Assembly (NCBI GenBank): GCA_000729835.1
Contig: JFHB01000025.1
Location: 124,001-188,000, forward strand
Direction of reading: 5' to 3'
DNA from: Atkinsonella hypoxylon
Lineage: Eukaryota; Ascomycota; Sordariomycetes; Hypocreales; Clavicipitaceae
Length of the DNA: 64,000 nucleotides
Shown here: positions 1-10,498 of the stretch, in pieces
How the letters are laid out: each line of letters starts with the position of its first letter
Numbering within the stretch: the first letter of the stretch is position 1
Translations under genes and position numbers: made by a program
The notes under the pieces: model-generated
Databases searched by the model: none
Seen by the model: only the letters and a program-made list of their open reading frames with translations
What the model was told of the DNA's origin: nothing

Positions 1-1352
1 AATTCGAAATTATCCTCGATAGACGAGGCAGTGCTGACGAAGCGGATAAGGTCACAATCTAACTGAACAGCTCTTCGATACTGAGTGATCCAGTCGTCTG
101 AGAATTCACGGAAACCAACATCCAATACTGTTGAGCAATGGCCAATCAGCTTCGAGCCTCTCTTCAAAGTAGCCAACTTTGAAATGGACGCATCATCAAG
201 TCTTAGGTCAACAGCCATCATGTCTGGCACCAGAGATAGAACGTGAGATAATAGATCGAAATAGAAGTAGGTTGCCGTTGCTGATGAAGGGCCAGGAAGA
301 TTGATATGCACGATGATGGGCAGCACACTACTCCGACGCACCAAGCCGACAGCTTCAGTTAGGCGGTTAGCGACTCTGGTATACTCGTCCGAATATGTGA
401 GGCCATTCCAGTCAGCATCAAGACCATCAACGAGAATCTCGCAGGCGTCAGCTCCGGCCGAGGCATCTTCAATGTCGATGCGACTACAGAGTATGTCGTC
501 AAGAGCAACAGACAGAGCATATGTGTAATTACGGTGCTCTGTCGGAACACTTGCAAGCGGATATGCCGACTCGAAGAAAGGAATTGTACAAGGTGGATAT
601 ATTTGAGAAAAGAATCTTAAGAGATGCCGTTCTGCTTGCTTCAGTGCTAGATACGGAGGCAGACCTCCAGCAGGTGGATGTCCGTCCGCCGGCTGCTCGA
701 CTTCCGTTGCGACAGCCTCGGATACATTGAAAAACTCGAGGTTAGAACAGGTCCGGAAAAACGCATTGCTAGTGCGCCAGAAAGTTTGAAATTTCTCCTC
801 AGAAACTATGTCAAGGCAATCGCTTATTGCCTTTTGGCTCCGCATAATATGAACCACGGGATTTGTGGTGGCAAACTGGCCCAAAAGACATTGCACGCGG
901 CGTTCCATCCACGAGCATACAATGATGCTATCACGGGGGTTGTTTTGCAGGACGTCTTCCAGAACGTCGCCCTGCCTTCTCTGGCACTGGGCGGTACCAT
1001 GAAGTTTGCTGTATGCGTGGCTAGAGAAATTGGTTGCTCGGTGAAACACCGTTTCCATATCAATGATTCTCTTTTTTAAAGCCGAGGCAGCCATGATTGC
1101 CAGCGTCGTCTTGCCAGCGGCGCGAACACCAACCATGACAATGGATGCATCGGCGGTGAATTTGGGCATGTGGCCGTTGAATTGTGGCAGACTTGACGAA
1201 GGAGCCCGGGAGATGACGCCGCTGGAGTCCGCAGACGTGTTGGTAGAGTGACAATTCGCCTTGGGCTCGCCATGATGTGTTCCCAGAGACGGAGACCGCT
1301 CACCGACCATCATTGTGGTCAAGGGCCGTTTCACACCCGCCATCATGGTCAT
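1..1352 (-). CDS. qutR: Quinate pathway repressor QutR/QA-1S, 3' end cut by window edge
   Basis: One open minus-strand frame runs from an ATG at 1352 to base 1 (about 450 codons) without a stop; the C-terminus lies outside. Residues 1-70 are Ser/Thr-rich and low complexity. A shikimate-kinase-like region follows with a P-loop (GVRAAGKTT, about residues 74-83). From about residue 270 comes a type I dehydroquinase-like region (starting NYTYALSVALDD). This kinase-dehydroquinase order is that of the fungal quinate repressor, a regulatory relative of the last three domains of the AROM protein; it binds and silences the activator QutA when quinate is absent. It is divergent from qutA with about 930 bases between. 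An in-frame ATG at 1313 is an alternative start. The family call is secure; whether the missing part is intact cannot be seen. Confidence 0.87.
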   Translation of the reverse strand, partial: MTMMAGVKRPLTTMMVGERSPSLGTHHGEPKANCHSTNTSADSSGVISRAPSSSLPQFNGHMPKFTADASIVMVGVRAAGKTTLAIMAASALKKRIIDMETVFHRATNFSSHAYSKLHGTAQCQRRQGDVLEDVLQNNPRDSIIVCSWMERRVQCLLGQFATTNPVVHIMRSQKAISDCLDIVSEEKFQTFWRTSNAFFRTCSNLEFFNVSEAVATEVEQPADGHPPAGGLPPYLALKQAERHLLRFFSQIYPPCTIPFFESAYPLASVPTEHRNYTYALSVALDDILCSRIDIEDASAGADACEILVDGLDADWNGLTYSDEYTRVANRLTEAVGLVRRSSVLPIIVHINLPGPSSATATYFYFDLLSHVLSLVPDMMAVDLRLDDASISKLATLKRGSKLIGHCSTVLDVGFREFSDDWITQYRRAVQLDCDLIRFVSTASSIEDNFE

Positions 1353-2286
1353 GGAATGGGAGCCAGGTGTCGCACTGAGGTTTCGTCCTATAAGACCGGG
1401 AGGACAGATCGTCAGTCCATCGCGCTGACTGAGAAGGAATGAATTGCAGCCCTGGGCCAGACTTATGTATCTGGCTGTTTGTGTGTTCGACAAGTTTAGG
1501 TCTAGAAAGCTGGAACACGTCCGGTTGCCGCACTGCAGAGCAGAGTTGTCCAGCCGGGAAGATTGCTGGCGCCAGATAGATGAAGCAGAGGCACACAGAG
1601 TATTGATGAGACTTGGGTAGAAAGACTGGCGACATTCGGCAGTGGTGGGGAGTGGGGACCCTAGGCTGTGTCTACTGGTCTCGGTTGTGTCGTTGTGGCG
1701 GCTTCTAGTCAGTCGCGCCTACCTGTGTTGTCGAAAGCCCCTCCTTAAACTAGAATTTATCCCTGCTTCGGCATTTGTCGCGCCCCAGATTCTAGAAGTT
1801 GCCAGCCAATTGAGTCCTGTATGACAGGCTGACAGAATAACAACATGACAGGATGTCAGAATGATAGAATTTCAGAATGTCAGAATGTCCAAATGTCCGA
1901 CCAGACGACCAGACGACCAGACGACTGATTGACCGACAAGACAACAGCACTGAGCTCATACACCTCTAGCCCCCGTGGCTTGGCTCTGATGCCAACGGCT
2001 CATCGGCCTGGCTGCGAAAATCCTATTCGCGTCTAGTGAGCAGAATCTTTGCGACCTCATTACTTGCACAAGTTGCACGTGTTGCTCGACTTGCACGAGA
2101 TTGCGTCAACGTCGACTGCAGTTGACTTGACATCGACAAGCCCACTGCTATGTTGCGAGAACGGGTCCGCAGCTGTCGTTGAATGCGCTTTCAACCCAGC
2201 TGGCTTCATTTTGGGAGCTCAGGTTGAAGACCCTCGTCGAGCGACTTAATCACCTGGTGCTTCCTCGGTGCTTCCTTAAGCTCCCC
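1353..2286. promoter_or_regulatory. Divergent qutR-qutA promoter region with short tandem repeats
   Basis: No coding signal is seen. The middle holds reiterated words: GTCAGAAT-like copies (about 1854-1890) followed by CGACCAGA three times (about 1899-1922). A TTATCC half-site of the QA-1F/QutA operator occurs near 1758, without a convincing partner half. The region must hold both promoters. Confidence 0.5.
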
Positions 2287-4497
2287 ATGCCACAGAAACG
2301 ACGGGCTCGAGGCACAATGGCATCATCGAATGCTCTTGGCGAAAATGAGAAACCCAAGAAGCGCCGCGTTTCCCTGGCCTGCGATGCGTGCCGTGCCGCT
2401 CGAGAGAAATGCGATGGAGCGAAACCTCAGTGCGGCACTTGTGTTGCGCTCGACCGTGCTTGCTCGTACACACCTGCTACCAAAAAACGCGGTGTACAGA
2501 CCGGCTATCTGCGGACAATTGAATTGTCTCTTGCATGGCTCTTCGACCATATGCCCGAATCGGAGCAGTCACTTTATCAGCTGCTGGTACAATCAGCTGC
2601 GAGCCGAGAGACTCGGGCTTTGCTAGGAAAGGGCAGTGCGGGCCATCACTTGCAGAAAGTTTGGAATGAAAATCGGGTCCGCAAGGCTATTGATGCTCTC
2701 TTATCAGACTCGCAGACCATGGCTTCGAATATCTCGGATAGTGACTCTACGACTGAAAACAGTCGCCAAAAAAACCCTCACGATGCCTCCCGACCCCCGA
2801 ACGCAAGGCTCGCAAGCAATCCCACAGTCAAGATTCTGCAAGATTCCACGCGGATATCAGGCTTCGATAAGAGCTCTGGCGTAGTGCTGAAATTACCGAC
2901 TCGATGGAAGCGCTTGTTGAATGTATATGTGTCTTACACCCACTGCTGGCTGCCGGTTGCGCGGCCAGACGTCCTGCGATCTCTTGCTACCTCATACGGT
3001 GATGACGGTATATGCATGGATCTCGAGGCGGATCGCTCAGCATATTCCCTTCACAGCGAATTGTGGGCGGCTTTAGCAATTGCGTCTTTCCAAGATGTTA
3101 TCAATCACGACAATAGGCATTCCCCGGATCTGAGTTCTTCAAAGATTTTTCACATTGCCCGCAGTCTGACGCCGAGAGATGACGAGGTGTACGACCTTCA
3201 TAGTATTAGTGCTATCCTTCTCCATTCAGCTATCTTCATTGGAAGAGGCAAAGCATTTCCTGCGTCTTTATCACTCAGTAAGGCCGCTCGGCTGCTAAAT
3301 CAACTTCAACTCGACTCTCCGTCTCCGACACACGATTCACACAATCTGGAAAAGATTCAAAAAGAAATTGCCGGTGTGGCTTGTTCTTTTCTCGACACAT
3401 TGACTTCGCTTTCTCTGAGTCAACATGCCATAACAGAGGTCTGCGACACAGCGAACACAATCTCTCCATCAACGGCGGAATTCTCGGGATTTGATCAGGT
3501 GTGGGATTCGGTCCCACGCGCAGACTTGTCCGGAATTCCACGCTCAGTTTCGCATCCACCAATGGAGCCTATACGGACTTTGATGCAACTCCACGCATTC
3601 ACAACGGTTCTAAGCGGCATAATGTCACCACGACGACACCATGACACGCACATAAGACCTGTGGGGCCTGAGGATTTGGTTCACAAGCTCGATCCTCGCT
3701 TCAACTTCTGTAACTCTTTGATTTCGAGCGGTTCTACGCCAATGATGCCCTCGGCGTTTCTGCTTAAGCTTCTATTCTTGACAGCGACCATTGAGCTGGC
3801 ACCGCATCTTCGATCTTCGCTCCTCCCTGGTTTTCTAGAGATAGTGGAGTCCTGCTTCACGAATTTCGGGGCAAGCTGCACACCACCTGTGGTGTCCCTT
3901 CTTCTCCAAATTGTGCAGAAACGCGCCAGAGTGGGCGAAATGGGTGAGGCTGAACAGAGTTGTTGGCACTCGGCAGTCAGCAAAATGCATGATATATGGC
4001 AAGACGCCCCGGAAAGCAATTTCCCCCCGACTGCCACACCGGCTGGCCGCATTGAGGAGCCATCTCATCAACAAGTCCCACAGACTACATTCAACCCAAT
4101 GCAATCTGTGCCAGACCAAGCATTTGACAACACCTGCTTTCACCCCGCATCCCAGAGTATCCAGGGTGGGGTTCTAGGGTTGAATAACTTGCCCGCAGAT
4201 AAACATGGAGCCGAGGCAAGGTTCGGATATCAATCTGCAGTTCAGAGTTCAACATACCAAGTCCACCACGCTGGCCTCTTTCCCACGCATCCTAGCGATG
4301 GGAGAACCAATAGCCAGCTACCTTTCCCTGGTGCCCACCGGATCATCCAGAACTTTGACTATGACGCGTTGTTCGAGGACCTCGGTTCCATAGGTTATAC
4401 AGATACCATGGAGATGGACACGCGATTTATGACAAATCTGGGATTTGCACCAGGTTGTGACCTCGCGGAGATTTTCCAAGGGGATTTTGGAGTTTGA
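2287..4497 (+). CDS. qutA: Quinate pathway transcriptional activator QutA/QA-1F (Zn2Cys6)
   Basis: Single-exon frame, 736 residues from the ATG at 2287; a second ATG at 2317 is equally plausible. A canonical Zn(II)2Cys6 binuclear cluster lies at residues 32-59 (Cys 32, 35, 42, 49, 52, 59) after a basic stretch, followed by KKRGVQTGYLRTIELSLAW, the linker characteristic of QutA/QA-1F. The remainder matches a fungal-specific activator middle domain, and the C-terminus is acidic/aromatic (FDYDALFEDL), as in activation regions. It turns on the permease and the quinate enzymes when quinate is present and is antagonised by QutR, encoded divergently. The gene shows no frame damage, in contrast to qutC, qutE and qutG in the same cluster. 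Confidence 0.92.
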   Translation: MPQKRRARGTMASSNALGENEKPKKRRVSLACDACRAAREKCDGAKPQCGTCVALDRACSYTPATKKRGVQTGYLRTIELSLAWLFDHMPESEQSLYQLLVQSAASRETRALLGKGSAGHHLQKVWNENRVRKAIDALLSDSQTMASNISDSDSTTENSRQKNPHDASRPPNARLASNPTVKILQDSTRISGFDKSSGVVLKLPTRWKRLLNVYVSYTHCWLPVARPDVLRSLATSYGDDGICMDLEADRSAYSLHSELWAALAIASFQDVINHDNRHSPDLSSSKIFHIARSLTPRDDEVYDLHSISAILLHSAIFIGRGKAFPASLSLSKAARLLNQLQLDSPSPTHDSHNLEKIQKEIAGVACSFLDTLTSLSLSQHAITEVCDTANTISPSTAEFSGFDQVWDSVPRADLSGIPRSVSHPPMEPIRTLMQLHAFTTVLSGIMSPRRHHDTHIRPVGPEDLVHKLDPRFNFCNSLISSGSTPMMPSAFLLKLLFLTATIELAPHLRSSLLPGFLEIVESCFTNFGASCTPPVVSLLLQIVQKRARVGEMGEAEQSCWHSAVSKMHDIWQDAPESNFPPTATPAGRIEEPSHQQVPQTTFNPMQSVPDQAFDNTCFHPASQSIQGGVLGLNNLPADKHGAEARFGYQSAVQSSTYQVHHAGLFPTHPSDGRTNSQLPFPGAHRIIQNFDYDALFEDLGSIGYTDTMEMDTRFMTNLGFAPGCDLAEIFQGDFGV

Positions 4498-6020
4498 TTG
4501 GGTGAATTCTTGGACTGGAGTTGTCGAACTCCAAAGCCTGTGTTTTATGCCGCATTTAGACTCAACAATCCATTAACATGATGAAGCGTTCGATAGTTAT
4601 AACGCCGTGGAAGCTGTATCATCTCAAACTCTTCTTGGGTTACAGATTCCCCGTCATTTTGTCTCACATAATGAGAACATCCATATCAGGGGCTATTTCA
4701 TTCCCGGCGGATTGACAAGCCGCCCGCCGCCCAAGGTTGCTAGCGTCTGTCGAAGATTGCTATCCCGGGCAGACTGTTAATTTAAATCTTGCTCACACGT
4801 AGCTAGGCCATAGAATCAGTAGGCACTCTGATATACTGACTCTAAGAGTCATATCGTCATTCGACTATGGAGTTGCAGGCTGTTAGCTTAATATAGATAG
4901 GGCGTCAAAAAAAAAAAAAAAAAGTGAAGAGGCCAGGACATAGTAGTGGTTCTCTTTGATTTAGCCTCTATGCAGTTTTTTCTATTGGAACGGTCATAAT
5001 TCCTAGCCTTCTCCGCTTCCTTAGTGAGGTTCTACAGTATCAAGTCCAGCAAATTCTGGCTGTACAAAAAGCTACATGGACTATTTTTGTTGTAGCTATT
5101 GGCCGTCTGCGCAAGTGACTCGATTATCTATCTGCTTGATTAAGGGGACGCTCTTCGATTGTAGCCCTTTATAACACCCCTGATCGTTCATGACGCCTGT
5201 GGTCACGGACCCCGTGGTAGATCTCTCGCCTACTCCGTAGAACGTTGTGTACGTATTACATACAATACAACCCTTGTATGATGCTACAAATCTGCTATAG
5301 ATGGGTAGGTACAATCAACCAGAGGCCGCTTTGCTGGTCATCCTGAGACATGACAGTGCTTCAGCTAATCGTATAAATCGAGTCGAGACTCATAAGATCC
5401 CTTAGAGTTACATTGTGTTATTTAATTTCTAGTACGAACAGCTGCAGGCTAAATGCCTCATACTTAGTAGTCGTTTCAGATATAGTGATCAGCCGTCGAG
5501 CGTACCCTAACTACCAGGTATTTCTATTTTCAAAAAAAAAAAAAACAAAAAAAAACAAAGGCTTATGTTGTATGTCGGGTTAACAAGTTCACATCACCCC
5601 AGACCGGTCCATCGTCAGTCTCTGTCCGCCCACAGAAATAAGATGACTACTCCGTAGAATCACGAGTCCTTCAAGAAGGGCGTCCAGAACGGCGTGGATA
5701 TAACTTTATCCCCTACGGCTGCGGCTGTCATCCCCGCACTCACCCCAGATTCGTGTGCCACATAGGATACTTCCTAGAACCCATGGCGTTGTTTCCGCCC
5801 TCTTTCCCCCCTTCGATTTCTCGGGCACTAACTAACTACGGAATAGACATGTAAAGACTTCTTACTGGGGGGACCTTGCTTAGTTAGGGTCAGACAAGAG
5901 TTTCTGGTCGTCTTCAGCTATTGTCTCACTTCCACTAAGAGCCACTAAGAGCTGAACGTTCTTGTCTAATTCCCCGTTTCAACCCTGTTGTCGGCTTTTC
6001 ACGCGCAACACCTCAGCACA
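4498..6020. other. qutA-qutD intergenic region
   Basis: About 1.5 kb without a gene. It has two A-rich tracts (about 4906-4923 and 5531-5560), AT-rich sequence after qutA, two copies of the word TACTCCGTA (5231, 5648) and a candidate QutA operator at 5696. The last 300 bases are probably the qutD promoter. No relic was recognised. Confidence 0.5.
5696..5711. promoter_or_regulatory. Candidate QutA/QA-1F operator upstream of qutD
   Basis: The 16-mer GGATATAACTTTATCC is a near-palindrome that matches the published QA-1F consensus GGRTAARYRYTTATCC at 13 of 16 positions, with both outer half-sites GGATA/TATCC intact. It lies about 310 bases before the qutD start codon, a normal activator distance. 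Binding is inferred only. Confidence 0.5.
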
Positions 6021-7764
6021 ATGGGACTTCTCTCCGTGAAGGAAGATAGACCGACACCAGCGGCTGTCTACAACTGGCGCGTGTATGCCTGTGCGGCAGT
6101 TGCCTCGTTCGCATCATGTCTGATTGGCTATGATTCCGCTTTCATAGGCACGACGCTCGCCCTCCCGTCCTTTGTCAAGGAGTTCTTCCATGGCCAGTCC
6201 GACAGTTCGATAGCCCTGCTCAAGCAGAACATCGTCTCAGTGTACCAGGCTGGGGCATTCTTCGGCAGTTTGGCAGCCTATGTGGCCGGGTACTTCTTGG
6301 GACGGCGCAACTCGTTGCTTCTGTTTGCGTCAGTCTTCATTCTCGGCGCAGGCATAATGCTGGGTGCGACCCGTGAGCGCGGAACCGGTCTCATTATTGG
6401 AGGACGAGTCCTTGCTGGCTTTGGTGTCGGCGGATGCTCCAACATGACGCCGATCTACATTTCAGAATTGTCACCTCCTGCTATCCGCGGCCAGTTGGTC
6501 GGCATCTATGAGCTCGGTTGGCAGATTGGCGGTCTCGTTGGCTTCTGGATTAACTATGGCGTGAACACTACTATGGCGCCCAGTCGCTCGCAGTGGCTTA
6601 TCCCCTTTGTTGTACAATTGCTTCCTGCGGGATTGCTACTGATGGGTGCTGTTTTCATTCCCGAGTCACCCCGTTGGCTGTTCTCCAAGGGCCGACGCGC
6701 GCAGGCTATGATGAACCTTTGCTGGATTCGGCAACTTGAGCCATCCGACATCTACATTGTCGAAGAGGTGACGTCCATTGACGAGGAGCTAGATCGATTT
6801 CGCTATGAGGTTGGTGCCGGCTTCTGGAAGCCGTTTAAGGCTCTCAAGGAGAGAAGAATTCAGTGGCGATTCTTCCTTGGTGCCATGCTCTTTGTGTTTC
6901 AGAACGGTACGTTTGATGCTGTTTCTACCTCCCTCCCCTTCTCCATAACCCTGCACCTAGTACAAAGGCTCCATCGCGTTGAACTCGAAATGGCTCATAA
7001 AACCTTTAGGCTCCGGCATCAACGCCATCAACTACTACAGTCCCACCGTCTTCCGCAGCATCGGTATCACAGGATCAAACACAGGCTTCCTCACCACCGG
7101 CATCTTTGGCGTGGTCAAGACAACCCTCACCCTCGTCTGGATCTTGGTCCTCATTGATCACATGGGTCGCCGTAATCTCCTCATGATCGGCGCCGTTGGC
7201 GGCTCCCTCTGCATGTGGTTCATCGGAGTATACATCAAAATCGCCGGCACGTCGTCCCGGCCCTCTGGGGGCAACTTCACCTCAGGCGGCATCGGCGCCG
7301 TCTTCTTCTTCTACCTCTGGACTTCCTTCTACACACCCTCGTGGAACGGCACGCCCTGGGTCATCAATTCCGAGATGTTTGACCAGAACAGCCGATCACT
7401 GGGACAGGCCAACGCCACTGCCAACAACTGGTTCTGGAACTTCATCATTGCGCGCTTCACGGAGCAAATGTTTAACGCTTGGGGCTACGGAGTGTACTTC
7501 TTCTTTGCCTCCCTCATGATCATCTCCACCTTTTTCGTCTTCTTCTGTGTTCCTGAGACCAAGGCCATACCATTGGAGGCAATGAATCGTCTATTCCAGA
7601 TCAAGCCCACGTGGCGTGCAAACAGGATTCTCTTGCAGGAGCTGGCCGCGAATGAGCAAACCTTTCGCACCAATGCAAACGGTGTGGAATCGGGGACGGA
7701 CAAGGTCGAAGCTGAGCAGATTGAGGCATATAACAATCGCTTCTCTGTGAACAGGAAGGTGTAA
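6021..7764 (+). CDS. qutD: Quinate permease QutD/QA-Y (MFS sugar-transporter family)
   Basis: Two exons, 6021-6906 and 7010-7764, joined through a 103-base GT-AG intron (phase 1), give 546 residues, the usual size for QutD. Features of the sugar-porter branch of the MFS are visible: a first membrane helix with GYDSAFIGTTLALPSF, the RVLAGFGVGG signature, PESPRWL before the central loop, GINAINYYSPTVFRSIG directly after the intron, and the terminal PETKA motif followed by a hydrophilic tail. About 12 hydrophobic segments are present. The frame is open upstream of 6021, but the first ATG is chosen because it precedes the conserved N-terminus. It imports quinate at the plasma membrane. It lies between qutA and qutB, and its 3' end converges on qutB. 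Confidence 0.9.
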
Positions 7765-8163
7765 AAGTGGTATAGGTGAACTTTGACTGGTCTGGATATA
7801 AGAATGTGGCGATGTATAAAAATGGGCGAGATTTCTGTAGAGTTGTTTGGTTCCTAACAAAAGCATATCTTTTTACTTGGGTGTTCGAAACTGTTTGGCG
7901 TCAAAGTTGTGACATGCACTCTGCTTATCGCTGGCCTATATCGATATATAAACTGTCGGTGTGTACAAAACTACAACCTCTGTGCACAATTATTCGGGCA
8001 TGTACATGATAATTATGGCCCAATAGCTTGGGGCGCATGTATTTGAAACCACCCAATTTCGCAGGTCAATTCATCAATGTCACAAATTCAATGAGTCGCT
8101 CATTCCATTCTGCTGGAGAAACGAGTGGAAACTCACACACACTCACTCACACACACTCACAGC

Positions 8164-9126
8164 TCACAACCTTGATTGCAATCTTTGCGCAACCTTCTCG
8201 CCAATCGCCTCCTGTACCTTGCTCACCGGCAACTTGTCGATGCCCAAGCCTGTCCAGTATTTGTCCTGCTCGAGACCCTGCCATATCAGTGCCTCCGTGC
8301 CCAGAATAACCTGCCAGCCCTTCTCCTCGGCAATAGCAACCAATCTGGTAAAGGGCGTTGGATTGTAACACATCTCCAGCATGGCCCCTTTATGCGCCTT
8401 GTCCAGAAATACCTCGGTGATCTGTCGTGCCTTGACTTCCCCAGCAGTCTGCGGGTCAAAGTCAGGAACACAGGCGACAATCGCACCGGGGCCTTCCACC
8501 GTATTGGCCTCCTCGACAGTCGCAATGTGTCGAATACCATGACCGAAGCCTCTTGAAGAGCAATCGGCCATCATGGCGTCTACTTCACCCTTGTCGCGGT
8601 TAACGAGGTAGATGTCCGTTACCTTGATCCATTTCCGCAGCGCATAGATGGCGCTTCTCGCGGCGCCGCCTCCGCCGATGACAAGGGCGGGACGGTTGTG
8701 AATGGTGACCGAAGGGTTGGCCACGTTGTACCGAAACGAGTCGCGAATACCGATTACATCCGTGTTGGTACCACATAGCATGCGCTTTCCGTCGCGCTCT
8801 CTCAGGAACAGGGTGTTGCAGGCACCTACATCACGACACTCAGGCGTCATCTCGTCGAGGTGCGGAAGGATAGCCACCTTGTTCGGCATCGTGACGGAGG
8901 CACCGTAGAAGGAGGGATGCCGGACAAGTTGGAGGAATTGCTGCATGTCTGCTGAGTCGAGGCGTATTTGGCTCCAATTCAAGCCCAGATGGTCGTATAT
9001 CAACTGATGCAGGTACGGCGAGAGCGAGTGTGTGATTTTCTGACCAAAGAGGAAGCCGTGACGTTCCAGATGTGCTTTTTGGTCTTCCAATGACGACATC
9101 TCCAAGAGCTGCGCTTGCACTTCCAT
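8164..9126 (-). CDS. qutB: Quinate/shikimate dehydrogenase QutB/QA-3
   Basis: Single exon, 320 residues, the usual length for QutB/QA-3. The N-terminal substrate domain has the SLSPYLH signature, the ASVTMPNKV stretch with the catalytic lysine, and NTDVIG with the catalytic aspartate. The nucleotide-binding domain has IGGGGAARSAIYAL. The enzyme oxidises quinate to 3-dehydroquinate with NAD in the cytosol, the first step of the pathway. A second ATG nine codons downstream is possible. It converges with qutD and is divergent from the qutC relic, with a candidate QutA operator (9649) between. Fully open with all expected catalytic motifs, so it looks functional. Confidence 0.93.
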   Translation of the reverse strand: MEVQAQLLEMSSLEDQKAHLERHGFLFGQKITHSLSPYLHQLIYDHLGLNWSQIRLDSADMQQFLQLVRHPSFYGASVTMPNKVAILPHLDEMTPECRDVGACNTLFLRERDGKRMLCGTNTDVIGIRDSFRYNVANPSVTIHNRPALVIGGGGAARSAIYALRKWIKVTDIYLVNRDKGEVDAMMADCSSRGFGHGIRHIATVEEANTVEGPGAIVACVPDFDPQTAGEVKARQITEVFLDKAHKGAMLEMCYNPTPFTRLVAIAEEKGWQVILGTEALIWQGLEQDKYWTGLGIDKLPVSKVQEAIGEKVAQRLQSRL

Positions 9127-9920
9127 TGTTGGGCGAGAACTGTGTAAAAGGAGATCTTTTTTCGCCGAGGGTTAGTAAGAGGATAAAATCGAAAGACAAG
9201 GAGGGGAATAGGCGCAGCTCAATCCAAGGGGTATTTAGGAAGAAGCAGAAACGAAAAAGAACATCCTCCTCCTCCCTCCCACCTCCCTCCCCCCCGCCAA
9301 CTAGCAATGGGTCCAGACAATAGTTGGTTAGTTATGCCCTTCATGCAGCCAGCGGGAATAAGGGGTTCCCATCTGCTTCACCCGGCGCGCATACAGAAGG
9401 GGAGGGAAGTGCAGGGGACCGGGCCAATTCATTACCATATCGGATAGCATCGGAAGCGACCAGATCAAGATGAAGGAAAGAAAGAAGGAGAGGAAAAAGA
9501 CCCCAGCCATCTAAGCTAGATGGAACAAGACCATTTGACAGACAAGGTACGATGCACGGAAATGAGCCAAGGGATGAGGCCGAGACGGCCCCACGTCGGA
9601 GGCTCCGCTTGGCGCGTGGAAATCTGGAAATCTGGAAATCTGGGATCCGGATAAGGATTTAACCAGCCCACGTGGCACCGACAAGGGGTAGCCGCCGGGG
9701 AACGAAACGATAACGATACGAAACGATGTTACGAGAGGCCTGCTTTATTTTTTTTGCTCAAAGTGCTCAAAGTGACGGCAGATGCCGGAGTCCCGGACTT
9801 GGATGGATCTGAGGTAACTAACACGGTGACGTCGTCAGGATATACGGGACATAGCCGCTCACTTACACGGACGGAGGAGCAAGAAACGTTTACCGGTCTC
9901 TGGGAGCTCAGATTTGTTTA
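9127..9920. promoter_or_regulatory. Divergent promoter region between qutB and the qutC relic
   Basis: No intact gene. Purine-rich sequence lies just upstream of qutB, and AATCTGGA is repeated near 9621-9640. A possible remnant of the qutC 5' end (frame fragment GYTGHSRSL, about 9837) precedes the recognisable relic, but the match is too weak to count. Confidence 0.4.
9649..9664. promoter_or_regulatory. Candidate QutA operator between qutB and the qutC relic
   Basis: GGATAAGGATTTAACC matches the QA-1F consensus GGRTAARYRYTTATCC at 14 of 16 positions. It lies about 520 bases upstream of qutB and about 270 bases before the recognisable qutC relic, where a shared bidirectional operator would be expected. 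Its survival would be explained by continuing use for qutB. Confidence 0.5.
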
Positions 9921-10209
9921 TATGATGGCTTCCGAGCCATCGAGCTCTTTCTTCCACGATGACGTCCTCGCCATGGCCACATCCATGCCGGGCGGACCTG
10001 GCTCACAACCTGGGCACAGACTTGATCCTCCTGCCGAGCACTGACGTGCCCGGGGAGAAAATCACGCAAGACACGGACCTCATCGTGAGCGACTTCCGGG
10101 AAGTTGCCGACATCGGGCTCGCAGCATGACCACGAGTTTCTATCAACCCGAGCAGCCGGCGCGGAAGAGCTGGACGTGGAACGCCCGCTTGTTCTACAGG
10201 GACACTTGA
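9921..10209 (+). pseudogene. qutC: qutC relic (3-dehydroshikimate dehydratase), internally deleted
   Basis: Three fragments of the QutC/QA-4 protein appear in order but in different frames. First is YDGFRAIELF then FHDDVLAMA (9921-9978, with one extra base after the Phe codon). Second is LAHNLGTDLILLPS to LIVSDFREVADIG (9998-10126), ending at a TGA. Third is YQPEQPARKSW to ARLFYRD (10141-10203), ending at a TGA. By comparison with the family (about 330-350 residues, from memory), roughly 50 residues are missing between fragments one and two and over 100 between two and three. The C-terminus is not recognised. No functional dehydratase can be made. It sits at the position of qa-4, next to the qa-3 equivalent. 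Confidence 0.85.
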
Positions 10210-10498
10210 TCAAATGAGATCTGGTGTTCCGTACAAAGGGGCATATTTCGAAGATGCTGGGGGCGTCGCCTGCAAAAGGTGAAGCAGAGCATATAGCATC
10301 ACGACGTGCAAGTACTCCTCTTAGCACCAGGACATCCATGTGTTCCCATGATGCCTCAGCTCAAAACTTACAAACTGCCTGGCAACACAAGGCAGGCTCG
10401 ACATACAAGCTTTCTGTACGTTCCTCAGAGAATGATTCACAAACACAACGTCTGGCATTGGCATCCACAACACCAAGCCTCGTTTCAAAGACACGATA

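Noticed and set aside
5988..6020. N-terminal extension of the quinate permease
   Set aside because: The frame is open but begins with TTG; the first ATG at 6021 fits the family N-terminus.
8028..8309. 93-codon plus-strand frame
   Set aside because: Overlaps the 3' end of qutB in antisense and contains a CACACACT simple repeat; no protein features.
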